Shown here: one piece after another, positions 27,480 to 35,943 of the stretch
Numbering within the stretch: position 1 is the first letter of the stretch
Layout: every line of letters starts with the position of its first letter
Assembly (NCBI GenBank): GCA_030745755.1
Contig: JASLOA010000038.1
Location: 1-64,000 of the forward strand
Reading direction: 5' to 3'
Origin: Kiritimatiellia bacterium
GTDB taxonomy: Bacteria; Verrucomicrobiota; Kiritimatiellia; UBA8416; JABMPJ01
DNA: 64,000 nucleotides
The notes under the pieces: generated by a model
What the model was told of the DNA's origin: nothing
Database searches by the model: none
The model's input: only the letters and a program-made list of their open reading frames with translations
Position numbers and translations under genes: made by a program

Positions 27480-27619
27480 GGGCTTGTTGCCCAAATCGAA
27501 GAAACGCCTGCGGCGAGATGTCTCGGCAAGCTCGACATGACAGTTCCTTAGGAAAATCGGTGGTCCCGAAACTGTCATCCCGAGCGAAGTCGAGGGATCT
27601 CCTTTTGGGCAACACGCCG
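27480..27619. mobile_element. MITE-like element, copy A (140 bp)
   Basis: Ends are 16-base imperfect inverted repeats: GGGCTTGTTGCCCAAA on the left and TTTGGGCAACACGCCG on the right. TAAA is directly repeated on both sides (27476-27479 and 27620-27623). The interior is a second inverted repeat made of the GAGAT..CTCGG..ATGACAG and CTGTCATCCCGAG..GGATCTCC arms shared with the short palindromes. No coding capacity. It inserted immediately upstream of AAAGGAGG, the ribosome binding site of the next gene. Confidence 0.85.
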
Positions 27620-27635
27620 TAAAGGAGGCGTAGGC

Positions 27636-28964
27636 ATGCATCGAACAGAACAGGCAGATCACATTGAGACGATGTCGCATCCTTTCTCGTGGCGTTTCCT
27701 TGTACTTGCCGCCGTAGCGGGGCTGCTTCTCCTGGCTGCGATGGTCACAACGGTGTCCATGCGCGGTGGTGCGTCCTCTGCCCTGATCGTGAGCGATGGC
27801 AAGGCCTACTACGCGTGGGCACGGTCGGTCTGGATCGATGGTGATGTAGACTTTGATAATGACTACCGGCTCATCTATCCGCCCGATCCACTGCCGCCGG
27901 ACCTGGACCGGCTGACGGACAGCGGCAAGGTGCTCAACAAGACACCGATCGGCCTTGCCGTGCTCGAGACGCCGGGAGTATGGCTGGGTTCACTGGCCGC
28001 AAAACTCACCGGTTATCCTGAGGATGGTGTGTCTGCGCCCTATCAGCTCATCGTGTGCGGACTGCTGATCCTGTTCTACGCGGCAGGCTGGATGCTGCTC
28101 TATTTCGCCTGGCTCCGCCTGGGCATCCCGCCCGCTCGAGCTTTCGTCGTCTGGCTTGGCATGCTGGGTGCAACGAACCTGGTCCACTATGTCGCGAAGG
28201 AACCTGCCATGACGCATGCGGCCAGCATGTCGGCCGCAGCCCTTTTGCTCTACATCGTCAGTGGCTGGCAGTCCGGCGAGAAGTGGGCTGCGGCGAAGGG
28301 CATTCCCGCGGGAGTGTTGCTGGGATTGCTGGTGTTGGTTCGGCCCGCCAACCTGGCCTTCCTTCCCTTCCTGCTGGCGTTGCTGATTGCACGGCGACTG
28401 ATCAGTGGGCGCCTGGTAGCGGGGATGGTAGCAGGGGCTCTGCTTCCGATTGCTCTGCAGGTTGGCGCCACCTATGCCTTGTGGGGGCGGATTGGCTATG
28501 GATTCTATCCGGACGAGACGTTCTCCCGCGAGTGGCGCGGGGTCTGGCTGGGGTTGTTCAGTCACAGGCATGGCCTCTTCGTTCACCATCCCTGGTATTT
28601 CCTGCTGCTGGTACTGAACCTGGTCGCACTGGCCGGTTCGTCCCGGCAACGCACTGTGGCCCTGGGCGCGCTGGTGACGTGGGTGGCTCTCGCGCTGGGG
28701 AATGGGCTGTGGTGGTGTTGGTGGTTTGGCGACAGCTTTGGAAATCGGGCCTTCATTGAGGCACTGGTACCGCTCTCGACGGCCGCCGCACTGGGTCTAT
28801 CGGCCTGGCAGCGGTCGCGCTGGTTACAGGCCGGTCTGACAGCTCTGCTGACACTGTGCATTGTGGCCAATCTCTATCTCTGGGGCGGCTACATGCTGGG
28901 CCGCTATGCACACAATGGCGATGACCCGCTGGGTCAAGTCTATGGCTGGGCGATAGGGGAGTAG
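27636..28964 (+). CDS. Polytopic membrane protein, GT-C/PMT-like glycosyltransferase candidate
   Basis: 442 residues with about 10 hydrophobic helices. After the first helix comes an extracytoplasmic loop, 'SDGKAYYAWARSVWIDGDVDFDNDYRL', whose Asp residues resemble the catalytic loop of GT-C (dolichyl- or undecaprenyl-phosphate sugar dependent) transferases. Later loops contain 'KEPAMTHAASM' and 'FYPDETFSREWRG'. The acceptor is unknown. A strong GGAGG lies 8 bases before the ATG, directly adjacent to the target-site duplication of MITE copy A. rdgB follows 13 bases downstream. Confidence 0.72.
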   Translation: MHRTEQADHIETMSHPFSWRFLVLAAVAGLLLLAAMVTTVSMRGGASSALIVSDGKAYYAWARSVWIDGDVDFDNDYRLIYPPDPLPPDLDRLTDSGKVLNKTPIGLAVLETPGVWLGSLAAKLTGYPEDGVSAPYQLIVCGLLILFYAAGWMLLYFAWLRLGIPPARAFVVWLGMLGATNLVHYVAKEPAMTHAASMSAAALLLYIVSGWQSGEKWAAAKGIPAGVLLGLLVLVRPANLAFLPFLLALLIARRLISGRLVAGMVAGALLPIALQVGATYALWGRIGYGFYPDETFSREWRGVWLGLFSHRHGLFVHHPWYFLLLVLNLVALAGSSRQRTVALGALVTWVALALGNGLWWCWWFGDSFGNRAFIEALVPLSTAAALGLSAWQRSRWLQAGLTALLTLCIVANLYLWGGYMLGRYAHNGDDPLGQVYGWAIGE

Positions 28965-28977
28965 CTTGAGGAGACCG

Positions 28978-29577
28978 ATGGGATCAGAGCTCATCATAGC
29001 AACCGGCAACGCCCACAAGCTTGAAGAGATCCGGGCGATTCTCACCGTGCCGGGACTGGAGCTGGTGGGGCTCGATGCCGTGCCGAACGCACCCGAGGTC
29101 GAAGAAGATCGCGACACGTTCGAGGGCAACGCCATCAAGAAGGCCGCCACGCTGGCTGAATTCACGGGCAAATGGGCGCTGGCCGATGATTCCGGACTCG
29201 AGGTCGATGCGCTGGAGGGCGCTCCCGGTGTCACCTCTGCACGCTATGCCGGCGAGCCGCCCGACTACGCGGCCAACAATGCCAAGCTGCTTCGTGAACT
29301 TACAGGCGTGATCAACCGCACGGCCCGCTTCCGTTGCGTCATGGCGCTCTGCAGTCCGGAAGGCGAAACCCACACCGTCGAGGGGCGTTGCGAAGGATAC
29401 ATCACAGACGGTGAGAAGGGGGCGGCAGGCTTCGGCTATGACCCGCTTTTCGTCCCGGAAGGACACAACACAACCTTCGCCGAAATGCCCCCCGCCGCAA
29501 AGAACGCCATCTCCCACCGCGGCCGCGCCCTGGCCAAGGCGCTCGATGAGTGGCGGACCATCCTGTCAGGAATCTGA
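28978..29577 (+). CDS. rdgB: XTP/dITP diphosphatase (house-cleaning pyrophosphatase)
   Basis: Hydrolyses dITP, XTP and ITP to monophosphates, keeping deaminated purines out of DNA. Signature motifs: 'IIATGNAHKLEEIRAIL' at the N-terminus, 'LADDSGLEVDALEGAPGVTSARYAG' near residue 65, and 'GFGYDPLFVPEGHNTTFAEM' near 150, ending 'ISHRGRALAKAL'. GAGGAGA before the ATG at 28978 fixes the start, giving 199 aa; the ORF track uses an upstream TTG. The gene follows the GT-C-like gene closely and is probably co-transcribed. Confidence 0.95.
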   Translation: MGSELIIATGNAHKLEEIRAILTVPGLELVGLDAVPNAPEVEEDRDTFEGNAIKKAATLAEFTGKWALADDSGLEVDALEGAPGVTSARYAGEPPDYAANNAKLLRELTGVINRTARFRCVMALCSPEGETHTVEGRCEGYITDGEKGAAGFGYDPLFVPEGHNTTFAEMPPAAKNAISHRGRALAKALDEWRTILSGI

Positions 29578-29596
29578 GCCTCTCATCTGCTCTACA

Positions 29597-29769
29597 GGGC
29601 GTGCTGCCCAAATCATCACAGTTGCTCAAAGGAGATGCTTCGACAAGCTCAGCATGACAACTTCTTAGAAAACTCGGCAATTCCAGAGCTGTCATCCCGC
29701 CTGTCCGCCATAGCCCAGCGGGCGAAGGCGGGAGCGAAGTCGAGGGATCTCCTTTTGGGCAACACGCTC
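29597..29769. mobile_element. MITE-like element, copy B (173 bp, with nested 33-nt insert)
   Basis: GGGCGTGCTGCCCAAA on the left and TTTGGGCAACACGCTC on the right form 16-base inverted ends; TACA is repeated on both sides (29593-29596, 29770-29773), within a longer 9-base match GCTCTACAG. The interior matches copies A and C except for a 33-base insert (about 29699-29731, CCTGTCCGCCATAGCCCAGC...) in the right arm. The element ends inside the stop codon of the downstream minus-strand gene, supplying its last base without changing TAG. Confidence 0.85.
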
Positions 29770-30932
29770 TACAGCGTAAGCTGCAGGGCCAGGAGCGAGT
29801 AAGCGGTGGCGAGGACAGGGTCGCTTTCCCAGAAGCGGCCGGTGTCGTTGATCCAGTAGCCGCCGCCGGTGTCAGGATCCACCTTCTGTGCTGCGACGAG
29901 ACGACGGGCGATCTGGATGCGCCAGTCGATCATTTTTCCACCCTCTGTCGGTACAAGATCCTGGCCGTAGGCGTCGAGGCTGCGGGTCAGAACATTGAAG
30001 AAGAAGTAGAGGCCCTGCCCCCCCATGCCGGGGTTCTCTTTGAGGGTCCAGTGTTTGGCCGACCAGTCGAACGCCGAGCGCACGCGCGGGTCATCACGCG
30101 ATACGTCAGCATAGATCAGCGCAAGCAGACCGGCATACGTGATGCTGCCGTAGGATCTGAATGTGACCACGCCTTGCGCGTTGGTCGTGGTGCCGGCTTT
30201 CGGGTCGCTGGGGTTATAGAAGAAGCCACCCGCCTCGTCGCCCGTGCCCGAGGGGTTCTGCAGCTTGCTGACGAACTTGGCCGTTGCTTCCCAATCGATG
30301 TCGACACGTTTTTCGCCCGCGGGACGCTTATCCTCAACCGACTGCGTCACGCGCATGGCCTGCGTTGCATAGAAGGTGTTGAGCAGATCGGTGTAGGAGC
30401 GCCCGGTCGACCGATCATAGCCGAAGCCGCCATTGTATTCGTCGCCGCCGAAGTGTTGGCCGTCCGCCACAAACTTGCGCGCTTTCAGAACAAGGGGCAG
30501 GTACTTGTCGTCACCCGTCGCATGCAGGGCCGTCATGCAGATGGCCGTGTTGTAGTTGCTGAGTCCGCCGCCCTTGCGGCCGGGAACGTTGACGTAGATT
30601 CCGCCGTCCGGCTGTACGCAGGAGGTGATGAAATCGAGTGCGCCGGGCAGCACGGTGGCTCTCTTCGGGTGTTGGGTTGCCAGGTAGGACTGCACGACCA
30701 GGGCCGTGAGAGCCGGGAACTGCGTGTTCGACCACGCGCCATCCTCACGCTGCTTCGTAGCAAGCCAGCTCAGGGCCCGGTCGACCGCTGCTGTTACTTC
30801 GTTGCGAAGCGAGGGGTCGAGTTGACCGGTTGGGTTGTATTTCGAGACAACATCCACTTCGGCGGCACAGCCGCCACTGGCCACAAAGAGCACGCATACA
30901 AGGAGTACAGAAAACAGCGAGCAGTGTTTCAT
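29769..30932 (-). CDS. Exported terpene-cyclase/prenyltransferase-fold repeat protein
   Basis: An N-terminal export signal (MKHCSLFSVLLVCVLFVASGGC) could be a lipoprotein signal, although the lipobox is not ideal. The remaining 365 residues show the squalene-cyclase type alpha/alpha-toroid repeats: 'SWLATKQREDGAWSN', 'ITSCVQPDGGIYVNVPGRKGGG', 'LKNP..' and 'GGFGYDRSTGRSYTDLLNTFYATQAM', each with a QxxDGxW-like core. No DXDD catalytic motif is evident, so an enzymatic cyclase is unlikely. Such exported proteins are common in Planctomycetes and relatives; the function is unknown. Start at the second Met of the ORF. Confidence 0.8.
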   Translation of the reverse strand: MKHCSLFSVLLVCVLFVASGGCAAEVDVVSKYNPTGQLDPSLRNEVTAAVDRALSWLATKQREDGAWSNTQFPALTALVVQSYLATQHPKRATVLPGALDFITSCVQPDGGIYVNVPGRKGGGLSNYNTAICMTALHATGDDKYLPLVLKARKFVADGQHFGGDEYNGGFGYDRSTGRSYTDLLNTFYATQAMRVTQSVEDKRPAGEKRVDIDWEATAKFVSKLQNPSGTGDEAGGFFYNPSDPKAGTTTNAQGVVTFRSYGSITYAGLLALIYADVSRDDPRVRSAFDWSAKHWTLKENPGMGGQGLYFFFNVLTRSLDAYGQDLVPTEGGKMIDWRIQIARRLVAAQKVDPDTGGGYWINDTGRFWESDPVLATAYSLLALQLTL

Positions 30933-31040
30933 GGTCAGAATCCTCTCTTTAGTGTAGATACGTAACAAAGAGGGAGTGTATTAGGGTGAGACGTGAATGT
31001 GCAACCTTTAGCAGCGATCGTTCTTGGTGTTGGATCTTGA

Positions 31041-31179
31041 CGGTGTGTTGCCCAAATCGGAAAGCGCCTTCGGCGAGATGCTTCGGCAAGCTCAGCATGA
31101 CAGTTCTCTAAGGAATTCGACTATCCCAAGAGTGTCATCCCGAGCGAAGTCGAGGGATCTCCTTTTGGGCAACACTCCG
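31041..31179. mobile_element. MITE-like element, copy C (139 bp)
   Basis: CGGTGTGTTGCCCAAA on the left and TTTGGGCAACACTCCG on the right are 16-base inverted ends; TTGA is repeated on both sides (31037-31040, 31180-31183). The interior is colinear with copies A and B without the 33-nt insert. It lies between the terpene-cyclase-fold gene and the AMMECR1 gene; its right boundary is about 20 bases before the latter's ATG. Confidence 0.85.
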
Positions 31180-31200
31180 TTGAAGAGAGACCGCGAGGCT

Positions 31201-31920
31201 ATGAGAAGGTCGGCAAACATACTAGGGATTATCGTGGCGACATTCGCCGCGACCGCCCTCTCTGTTCCAGTGCTGGAGCAGCCGGGCAAGGAAGGCGAAC
31301 TGATGCAGGGCTTCAAAGAGGCGCTGAAGAAGGAGGCGAAGGTGAAAGAGAGTCGCGGCGGTGAGTGGTCCCCACATCTGACCGATAAGGAGAAGGAAGT
31401 CCTGTTCGCCATCGCAACGGACACGCTGAACTGGTGTGTGGCGGGGCGCAAAGGTGCGTTTGACAGAGGCGCCTATGTCTTGACCGACAAGCTGAAGATC
31501 CCGATGGCCACGTTTGTCACGCTGAAGATCGGGGGGCGCCTGCGCGGCTGTATCGGGTCGCTGGCGCCGGCGGCACCGCTCTACGAGTCTGTCCACGACA
31601 ATGCGGTGAATGCATCCCTGAACGACTACCGCTTTCGCCCGGTGCGGGCGGAAGAGCTGGCGAAGATCGACGTGCATATTTCCATCCTCAGTCCCATCGT
31701 CGATATTGCCTCCATCGATGAGTTCAAGCTCGGCGAACACGGCATCATTCTTCGCAAAGGCATGAATCGCGCCGTCTACCTGCCCGAGGTAGCCGTGGAA
31801 CAGAAGTGGACCGTCGAACAGACCCTCTCATCCCTCAGCCAGAAAGCCGGTATGTCAGCGGACGCGTGGCGCGAAGGCGCAAGTTTTCAGGTGTTTTCGA
31901 GTGTAGTGTTGGAGAAGTAG
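31201..31920 (+). CDS. AMMECR1-domain protein (AmmeMemoRadiSam protein A-like) with N-terminal signal
   Basis: The AMMECR1 domain spans residues about 60-235, with the hallmark 'GGRLRGCIGSLAPAAPLYESVHDNAVNASLNDYRF' and 'AKIDVHISILSPI'. Residues 1-21 (MRRSANILGIIVATFAATALS) are a likely signal peptide or anchor, atypical for a family usually cytosolic. The ORF track start is inside MITE copy C; ATG 31201 is the plausible start. Downstream lies a membrane spermidine-synthase-like gene and, convergent, the radical SAM member of the same system. The Memo partner is not in this window. Confidence 0.88.
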   Translation: MRRSANILGIIVATFAATALSVPVLEQPGKEGELMQGFKEALKKEAKVKESRGGEWSPHLTDKEKEVLFAIATDTLNWCVAGRKGAFDRGAYVLTDKLKIPMATFVTLKIGGRLRGCIGSLAPAAPLYESVHDNAVNASLNDYRFRPVRAEELAKIDVHISILSPIVDIASIDEFKLGEHGIILRKGMNRAVYLPEVAVEQKWTVEQTLSSLSQKAGMSADAWREGASFQVFSSVVLEK

Positions 31921-31934
31921 GTGTTGCGAGAAGC

Positions 31935-32011
31935 GGCCCACGCGGAGCGCGGGCCCTGCCCGGGGCGTGGGCGAGTCGATGGCGGGGTAGGGTCCGCGCT
32001 CCGCGCGGACC
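31935..32011. repeat. GC-rich palindromic repeat (GGTAGGG family), copy 2
   Basis: GGCCCACGCGGAGCGCGGGCCCTGCC on the left is mirrored by GGTAGGGTCCGCGCTCCGCGCGGACC on the right. It occupies nearly all of the 110 bases between the AMMECR1 gene and the next start codon, and explains why the ORF track extends the next gene too far upstream. Confidence 0.65.
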
Positions 32012-32031
32012 GCAGAACAGCCGAAGAAGCC

Positions 32032-34419
32032 ATGAAACGCATCCTGCGATCAATGTTCGGTGTCGGATTCCTCTCCGTGCTGGTGCAGGTGACGCTCTTG
32101 CGCGAGATGCTGGTCGTGTTCCAGGGCAATGAACTCAGCTTCGGCACCATCATGGCGTGCTGGCTGCTGTGCGTTGGGGTGGGGGCCTCGGGGGCACGGT
32201 TGTTGCGCCGTGACAGCCGCTTTCTGGCATGGACCCGCCATCTGCTCACCTTGTTGCCGGTTGCCGTGGCCTGCGTCTTTCCCTTTCAAGTCTGGCTGTT
32301 GCGCAGTGTACGTCTCCTCCTTGGAGTGGGGGCGGGTGAATACGTCCCGTTTGTACGGATGCTGGGTGCGGTGTTTCTGACCTGTCTGCCCTCCTGTGCG
32401 GCAATAGGGCTGTTCTTTCCTCTCGCCTGCGAGTGGGGTGTGAAGGATCGACGACGTGTGGATGAGGACGTGGCCGGCTCAGTCAGTCGGGTCTACACGG
32501 CTGAAGCGGTCGGCAGCATGTTGGGCGGCGTGGTGCTGACCTTTCTACTGTTGCCCCGGCTCACCCCACTGCAGGTGGTGGCTGTTGGCGGTGTCGTTGG
32601 CCTCCTGGCCGGTGGCGCGGCAGCGCCGTGGACTGCCCTCCGCTGGCTGTTGCGGTCGCTGGCGGTTCTGCTGGTGATAGGCTTCGTCGCAACGAATGGA
32701 CTGGCACTGTGGGAGGCACGCTTCGTTCAGCGACGCTGGGAAGGCTTTGGTGTAGTCGAGCAACGCAAGTCCGGGCCGTCCTCGGTACGGCTGGTAGACT
32801 CGCTCGATACGGTCTATCAGAACGTCGCGCTCTCTGAGATCCATGGTCAGTACGCTCTATATGGGGACGGCAAATTGCAGTTCGTCTTTCCTGACGAGAT
32901 AGGCGACGAGCACCGCATTCACCCCCTCATGGGTATGTATCCCCGGGGCCGCCGTGTGCTGGTCCTGGGCGGTAACCCGGTGGGCGATATCCCGCAGCTT
33001 CTGAAGTACCCCGTAGAAGAGCTGGTCTTCGTTGATCTGGACCCCGGTGTCGTTGAGCTGGTTCGGCGTGTGGCGCCCCGTGCGGTGGATCAGGCCCTGC
33101 TGGACCCACGCGTCACCCACGTGATGGGTGATGGGGTGCGCTACGTGCGACAGGACGCCGGACCGTTCGATGTCATCCTTGTCAACGCCCCCGAGCCCTC
33201 AACATCGGGAGCCAATCGCTTCTACACGGTCGAGTTCTATGAGAGCTTGCGGCGGATTCTCTCGCGCGGTGGCATCATGATTACGAGTGTGTCGGTATCC
33301 GTGAGGCTTCAAGCCGAGGCACAGGGCGCCGGTGGTGTCGTTTACCAGGCACTACAGCGTGTGTTTCCGGTTGTGAAAGCAACGGCAGGGGCGCGCAGTT
33401 GGCTCGTTGCAGGTGCGGAGACCACGCTGCCCGATGGTTCGCCACGGATTACGTTCGACCGTCAGACCCTCTACGATCGCAGCCGTGCGGCGAAGATTGA
33501 GACGACCTTTTTCCAGCCCGAGTGGTTCCTGGGTGCTGACGAGATCGACCCGGCAAAGACCGCGTTTGTCGAGCAGCGTTTCCGGGACGCCGAGGTGAAG
33601 GCGAATCGCGTCACACGGCCGGCCGCCTGTTTCGCCAACCTGAAGCTCTGGAGCCGGTTCAGCGGATCGGGCCTGGCGCGGGTACTGGGCAGCGTGGAAC
33701 GGTTGCATCCCGGCCGTGTGGAGGCTGCCATGCTTGGAGCCGGATGTCTGCTGCTCCTTGGAGGCTGGTTGCTGCGTCTGGGGGGCGACGAGCGGGCATG
33801 GGGTGGATGGGTGCGTGGACTGAGCGGTGTGGTTCTGGCTGCGATCGGATTTTTCAGTATGGCGATGGAGGTGCTGCTGGTAATGGCCTTCCAGGGCCTC
33901 TACGGCACGGTCTACTCCCGTATGGGATTCATCGTGGCGGCCTTCATGCTGGGGCTCGTGGTGGGCGCTCCCACAGGGCGACGTCTCTGTCGACGCGGTG
34001 TCACCTGGGCCTGGCGAGGCCTGTTTGCCATCCTGGCCGTGCTGCTTCTTGATGCGCTCGCCGTGCCACACATCATGGTCGTGGCCTACCGCTCCCTGGG
34101 ACATCTCTTCTGGGGCACGGCTTTTGAGATCGGCTTCTACATTCAGGTCGCGGTTCTGGGCTTCCTGACCGGGGCAGCCTTCCCCCCTGCCAATATGATC
34201 TTCACAGAAAATGGCGGTTCACTTGGTGCCGCGAGCGCCATCACCGATGCCTCCGACCACCTCGGCGCCGCCCTCGGCGCCCTCCTCGTCGGCGTCGTTC
34301 TGCTGCCCGTCCTCGGCGTGGACGGCGCGTGCCGGTTAATGGCGGCCCTGATGCTGACCGCCCTGATGACCCTCGCCGCTGCGTACATCTGCCGCCGGTC
34401 ATTGAGTATCCAGGCCTGA
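32032..34419 (+). CDS. Membrane-embedded spermidine-synthase-like protein
   Basis: 795 residues: about six N-terminal helices, a soluble central Rossmann-type methyltransferase-like domain (residues about 265-500), then several C-terminal helices. The central part has 'YALYGDGKLQFVFPDEIGDEHRIHPLM', 'RVLVLGGNPVGDI', 'ELVFVDLDPGVVELVRRV' and 'DVILVNAPEPSTSGANRFYTVEFY', matching spermidine synthase motifs, although the GGGxG loop is altered to GGNPVG. Such fused membrane forms often have no proven polyamine activity. It follows the AMMECR1 gene and faces AmrS, suggesting a shared pathway. Confidence 0.85.
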   Translation: MKRILRSMFGVGFLSVLVQVTLLREMLVVFQGNELSFGTIMACWLLCVGVGASGARLLRRDSRFLAWTRHLLTLLPVAVACVFPFQVWLLRSVRLLLGVGAGEYVPFVRMLGAVFLTCLPSCAAIGLFFPLACEWGVKDRRRVDEDVAGSVSRVYTAEAVGSMLGGVVLTFLLLPRLTPLQVVAVGGVVGLLAGGAAAPWTALRWLLRSLAVLLVIGFVATNGLALWEARFVQRRWEGFGVVEQRKSGPSSVRLVDSLDTVYQNVALSEIHGQYALYGDGKLQFVFPDEIGDEHRIHPLMGMYPRGRRVLVLGGNPVGDIPQLLKYPVEELVFVDLDPGVVELVRRVAPRAVDQALLDPRVTHVMGDGVRYVRQDAGPFDVILVNAPEPSTSGANRFYTVEFYESLRRILSRGGIMITSVSVSVRLQAEAQGAGGVVYQALQRVFPVVKATAGARSWLVAGAETTLPDGSPRITFDRQTLYDRSRAAKIETTFFQPEWFLGADEIDPAKTAFVEQRFRDAEVKANRVTRPAACFANLKLWSRFSGSGLARVLGSVERLHPGRVEAAMLGAGCLLLLGGWLLRLGGDERAWGGWVRGLSGVVLAAIGFFSMAMEVLLVMAFQGLYGTVYSRMGFIVAAFMLGLVVGAPTGRRLCRRGVTWAWRGLFAILAVLLLDALAVPHIMVVAYRSLGHLFWGTAFEIGFYIQVAVLGFLTGAAFPPANMIFTENGGSLGAASAITDASDHLGAALGALLVGVVLLPVLGVDGACRLMAALMLTALMTLAAAYICRRSLSIQA

Positions 34420-34446
34420 ACAACCCCCCCTCGGCATCTGCCAACC

Positions 34447-35568
34447 CTATACCCACACGCCCGGGATAGTCTGTCCGCACTTTGGGCAGGCGCCGTTTTG
34501 GATGGTCTGTGAGCGCACGACGTGGCCGTAGCGTTCGACGAGAGGGGCTTTGCAGGCGGGGCAGGTGGTGTTCTCGCCGCGCGTGCCGGGCATGTTGCCG
34601 GCGTAGACGAAGTTGAGTCCTTCGGCCCGCGCGGTTTCTCCCGCAAGCTGGATGGTCCTGGCCGGGGTGCGCGGGAGGTGGCGGATCTTGTAGGCGGGGT
34701 GGAAGCGGGTGAAGAAGAGGGGAACGTTGGGGCCCAGTTCCCTGGCAATCCAGGCGGCCATGCGTTTGATCTCGTCCATGTTATCGTTCAGCGTGGGGAT
34801 CAGCAGTACAACAATCTCAGTCCAGACCTCCAGCTCGGTCAGCAGCTTGAGCGTGTTAAGGACCGGCTGTAGCTTTCCTTCGCAGTGATCGCCATAGAAG
34901 GCCTGTGAGAAGGCTTTCAGGTCGACTTTCATGGCGGTCAGATACGGGGCCAACTGCTTGAGCGGCTTGGCCCCGATATATCCGTTGCTAACCACCACGT
35001 TGCCGAGCCCGGCATCTTTCACGGCCTTGGCGCAGTCGAGCATGTATTCGAAGAAGATGGTGGGCTCGCTGTAGGTGTAGGCGACGGTCCGGCAGTGGGC
35101 ACGCCGGGCGAGCCTGGCGATCATGGCGGGTGACACATAGCGGGCCGGTATCTCCTCGGGGCGTTTCTGTGAGATGTCCCAGTTCTGACAGAAGGTGCAG
35201 TGAATATTGCAGCCGGCGGTGGCGATCGAAAAGGAGCGCGACCCGGGATAGACATGGAAGAGGGGCTTCTTCTCGATCGGATCGCTGTTCATTGAAACCG
35301 GGCGACCGTAAACGAGGGTGACGTATTCCCCGTTCCTGTTCTCACGCACACCGCACTCACCGCGTTCACCCGGCTCGGCGGTACAGTGAATAGGGCAAAG
35401 GTCACATTCGACTATCTGCGGCCCTGTGGCATGCCAGTACAAGGCTTCGCGCACGAAGGTGTCGTGCGGGTCCGCCGCAGGGGCGGCCCCCAGGGCCGAC
35501 CCCGCTGCCGCCATCCCGGCACCGGCCATGAACCGGCGGCGAGTGCAGGTTGTGCAGGTGGCTGTCAT
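34447..35568 (-). CDS. amrS: AmmeMemoRadiSam-system radical SAM protein (AmrS) with Tat-like signal
   Basis: The radical SAM cluster is 'TAGCNIHCTFCQNWDIS' (CxxxCxxC) near residue 120. Upstream lies the family Cys-rich segment 'ECDLCPIHCTAEPGERGECGVREN'; downstream 'KVDLKAFSQAFYGDHCEGKLQP' and a C-terminal zinc ribbon (CPACKAPL...CPKCGQT). Unusually, the N-terminus reads 'CTRRRFMAGAGMAAAGSALGAAPAA', a twin-arginine type signal, which would place an iron-sulfur radical enzyme outside the cytoplasm or at the membrane. It is convergent with the AMMECR1/spermidine-synthase-like pair. The reaction of this system is not established from sequence. Confidence 0.88.
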   Translation of the reverse strand: MTATCTTCTRRRFMAGAGMAAAGSALGAAPAADPHDTFVREALYWHATGPQIVECDLCPIHCTAEPGERGECGVRENRNGEYVTLVYGRPVSMNSDPIEKKPLFHVYPGSRSFSIATAGCNIHCTFCQNWDISQKRPEEIPARYVSPAMIARLARRAHCRTVAYTYSEPTIFFEYMLDCAKAVKDAGLGNVVVSNGYIGAKPLKQLAPYLTAMKVDLKAFSQAFYGDHCEGKLQPVLNTLKLLTELEVWTEIVVLLIPTLNDNMDEIKRMAAWIARELGPNVPLFFTRFHPAYKIRHLPRTPARTIQLAGETARAEGLNFVYAGNMPGTRGENTTCPACKAPLVERYGHVVRSQTIQNGACPKCGQTIPGVWV

Positions 35569-35943
35569 GGAGACAGCTTAGCACAATGAGGGGAGAGAGT
35601 ACGAGTAGGAGCACGAGTAAGAGGGATATTCCTTCGTTCCCTTACTCTTTGATCTCTTTCCCTCCTCAGAACTTACCCCAGTGGTCAGGAGCAATGATGC
35701 AGAAATGACGCAAACAGGGCTCGATCTCATTTTGGAAAGTGAGGCGGGGACATATGCGTATGGTGTGTTGGAGATGCCTCGGCTGGGCTCGGCATGACAG
35801 AGAAGCTTTGGAAGATGTCATCCCGAGCGAAGCCGAGGGATCTCCTGTCTTCCCGAATGCCAAGAACTGGGGTTCTTCCATGATTGATTTCAGGCCTGAA
35901 TCCCGCTACGTTGCGGGCCTATTTACTCAACAGGGGGTTTACG
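35569..35943. other. Intergenic interval upstream of proS with repeat and hairpins
   Basis: Contains a short palindromic repeat of the GTCATCCCGAG family (separate entry) and two perfect small hairpins: AAGAAC-TGGG-GTTCTT at 35862-35877 and CCCGC-TACGTT-GCGGG at 35902-35917. The latter is 27 bases before the proS GTG and could affect its translation. I see no T-box specifier or terminator T-run, and no gene. Confidence 0.45.
35770..35845. repeat. Short palindromic repeat, inverted arrangement, copy 4
   Basis: Here the GGAGATGCCTCGG...GGCATGACAG arm is outermost and faces TGTCATCCCGAG...GGGATCTCC. This is the same arm pair found inside MITE copies A-C, but without the GTTGCCCAAA ends. Confidence 0.75.
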
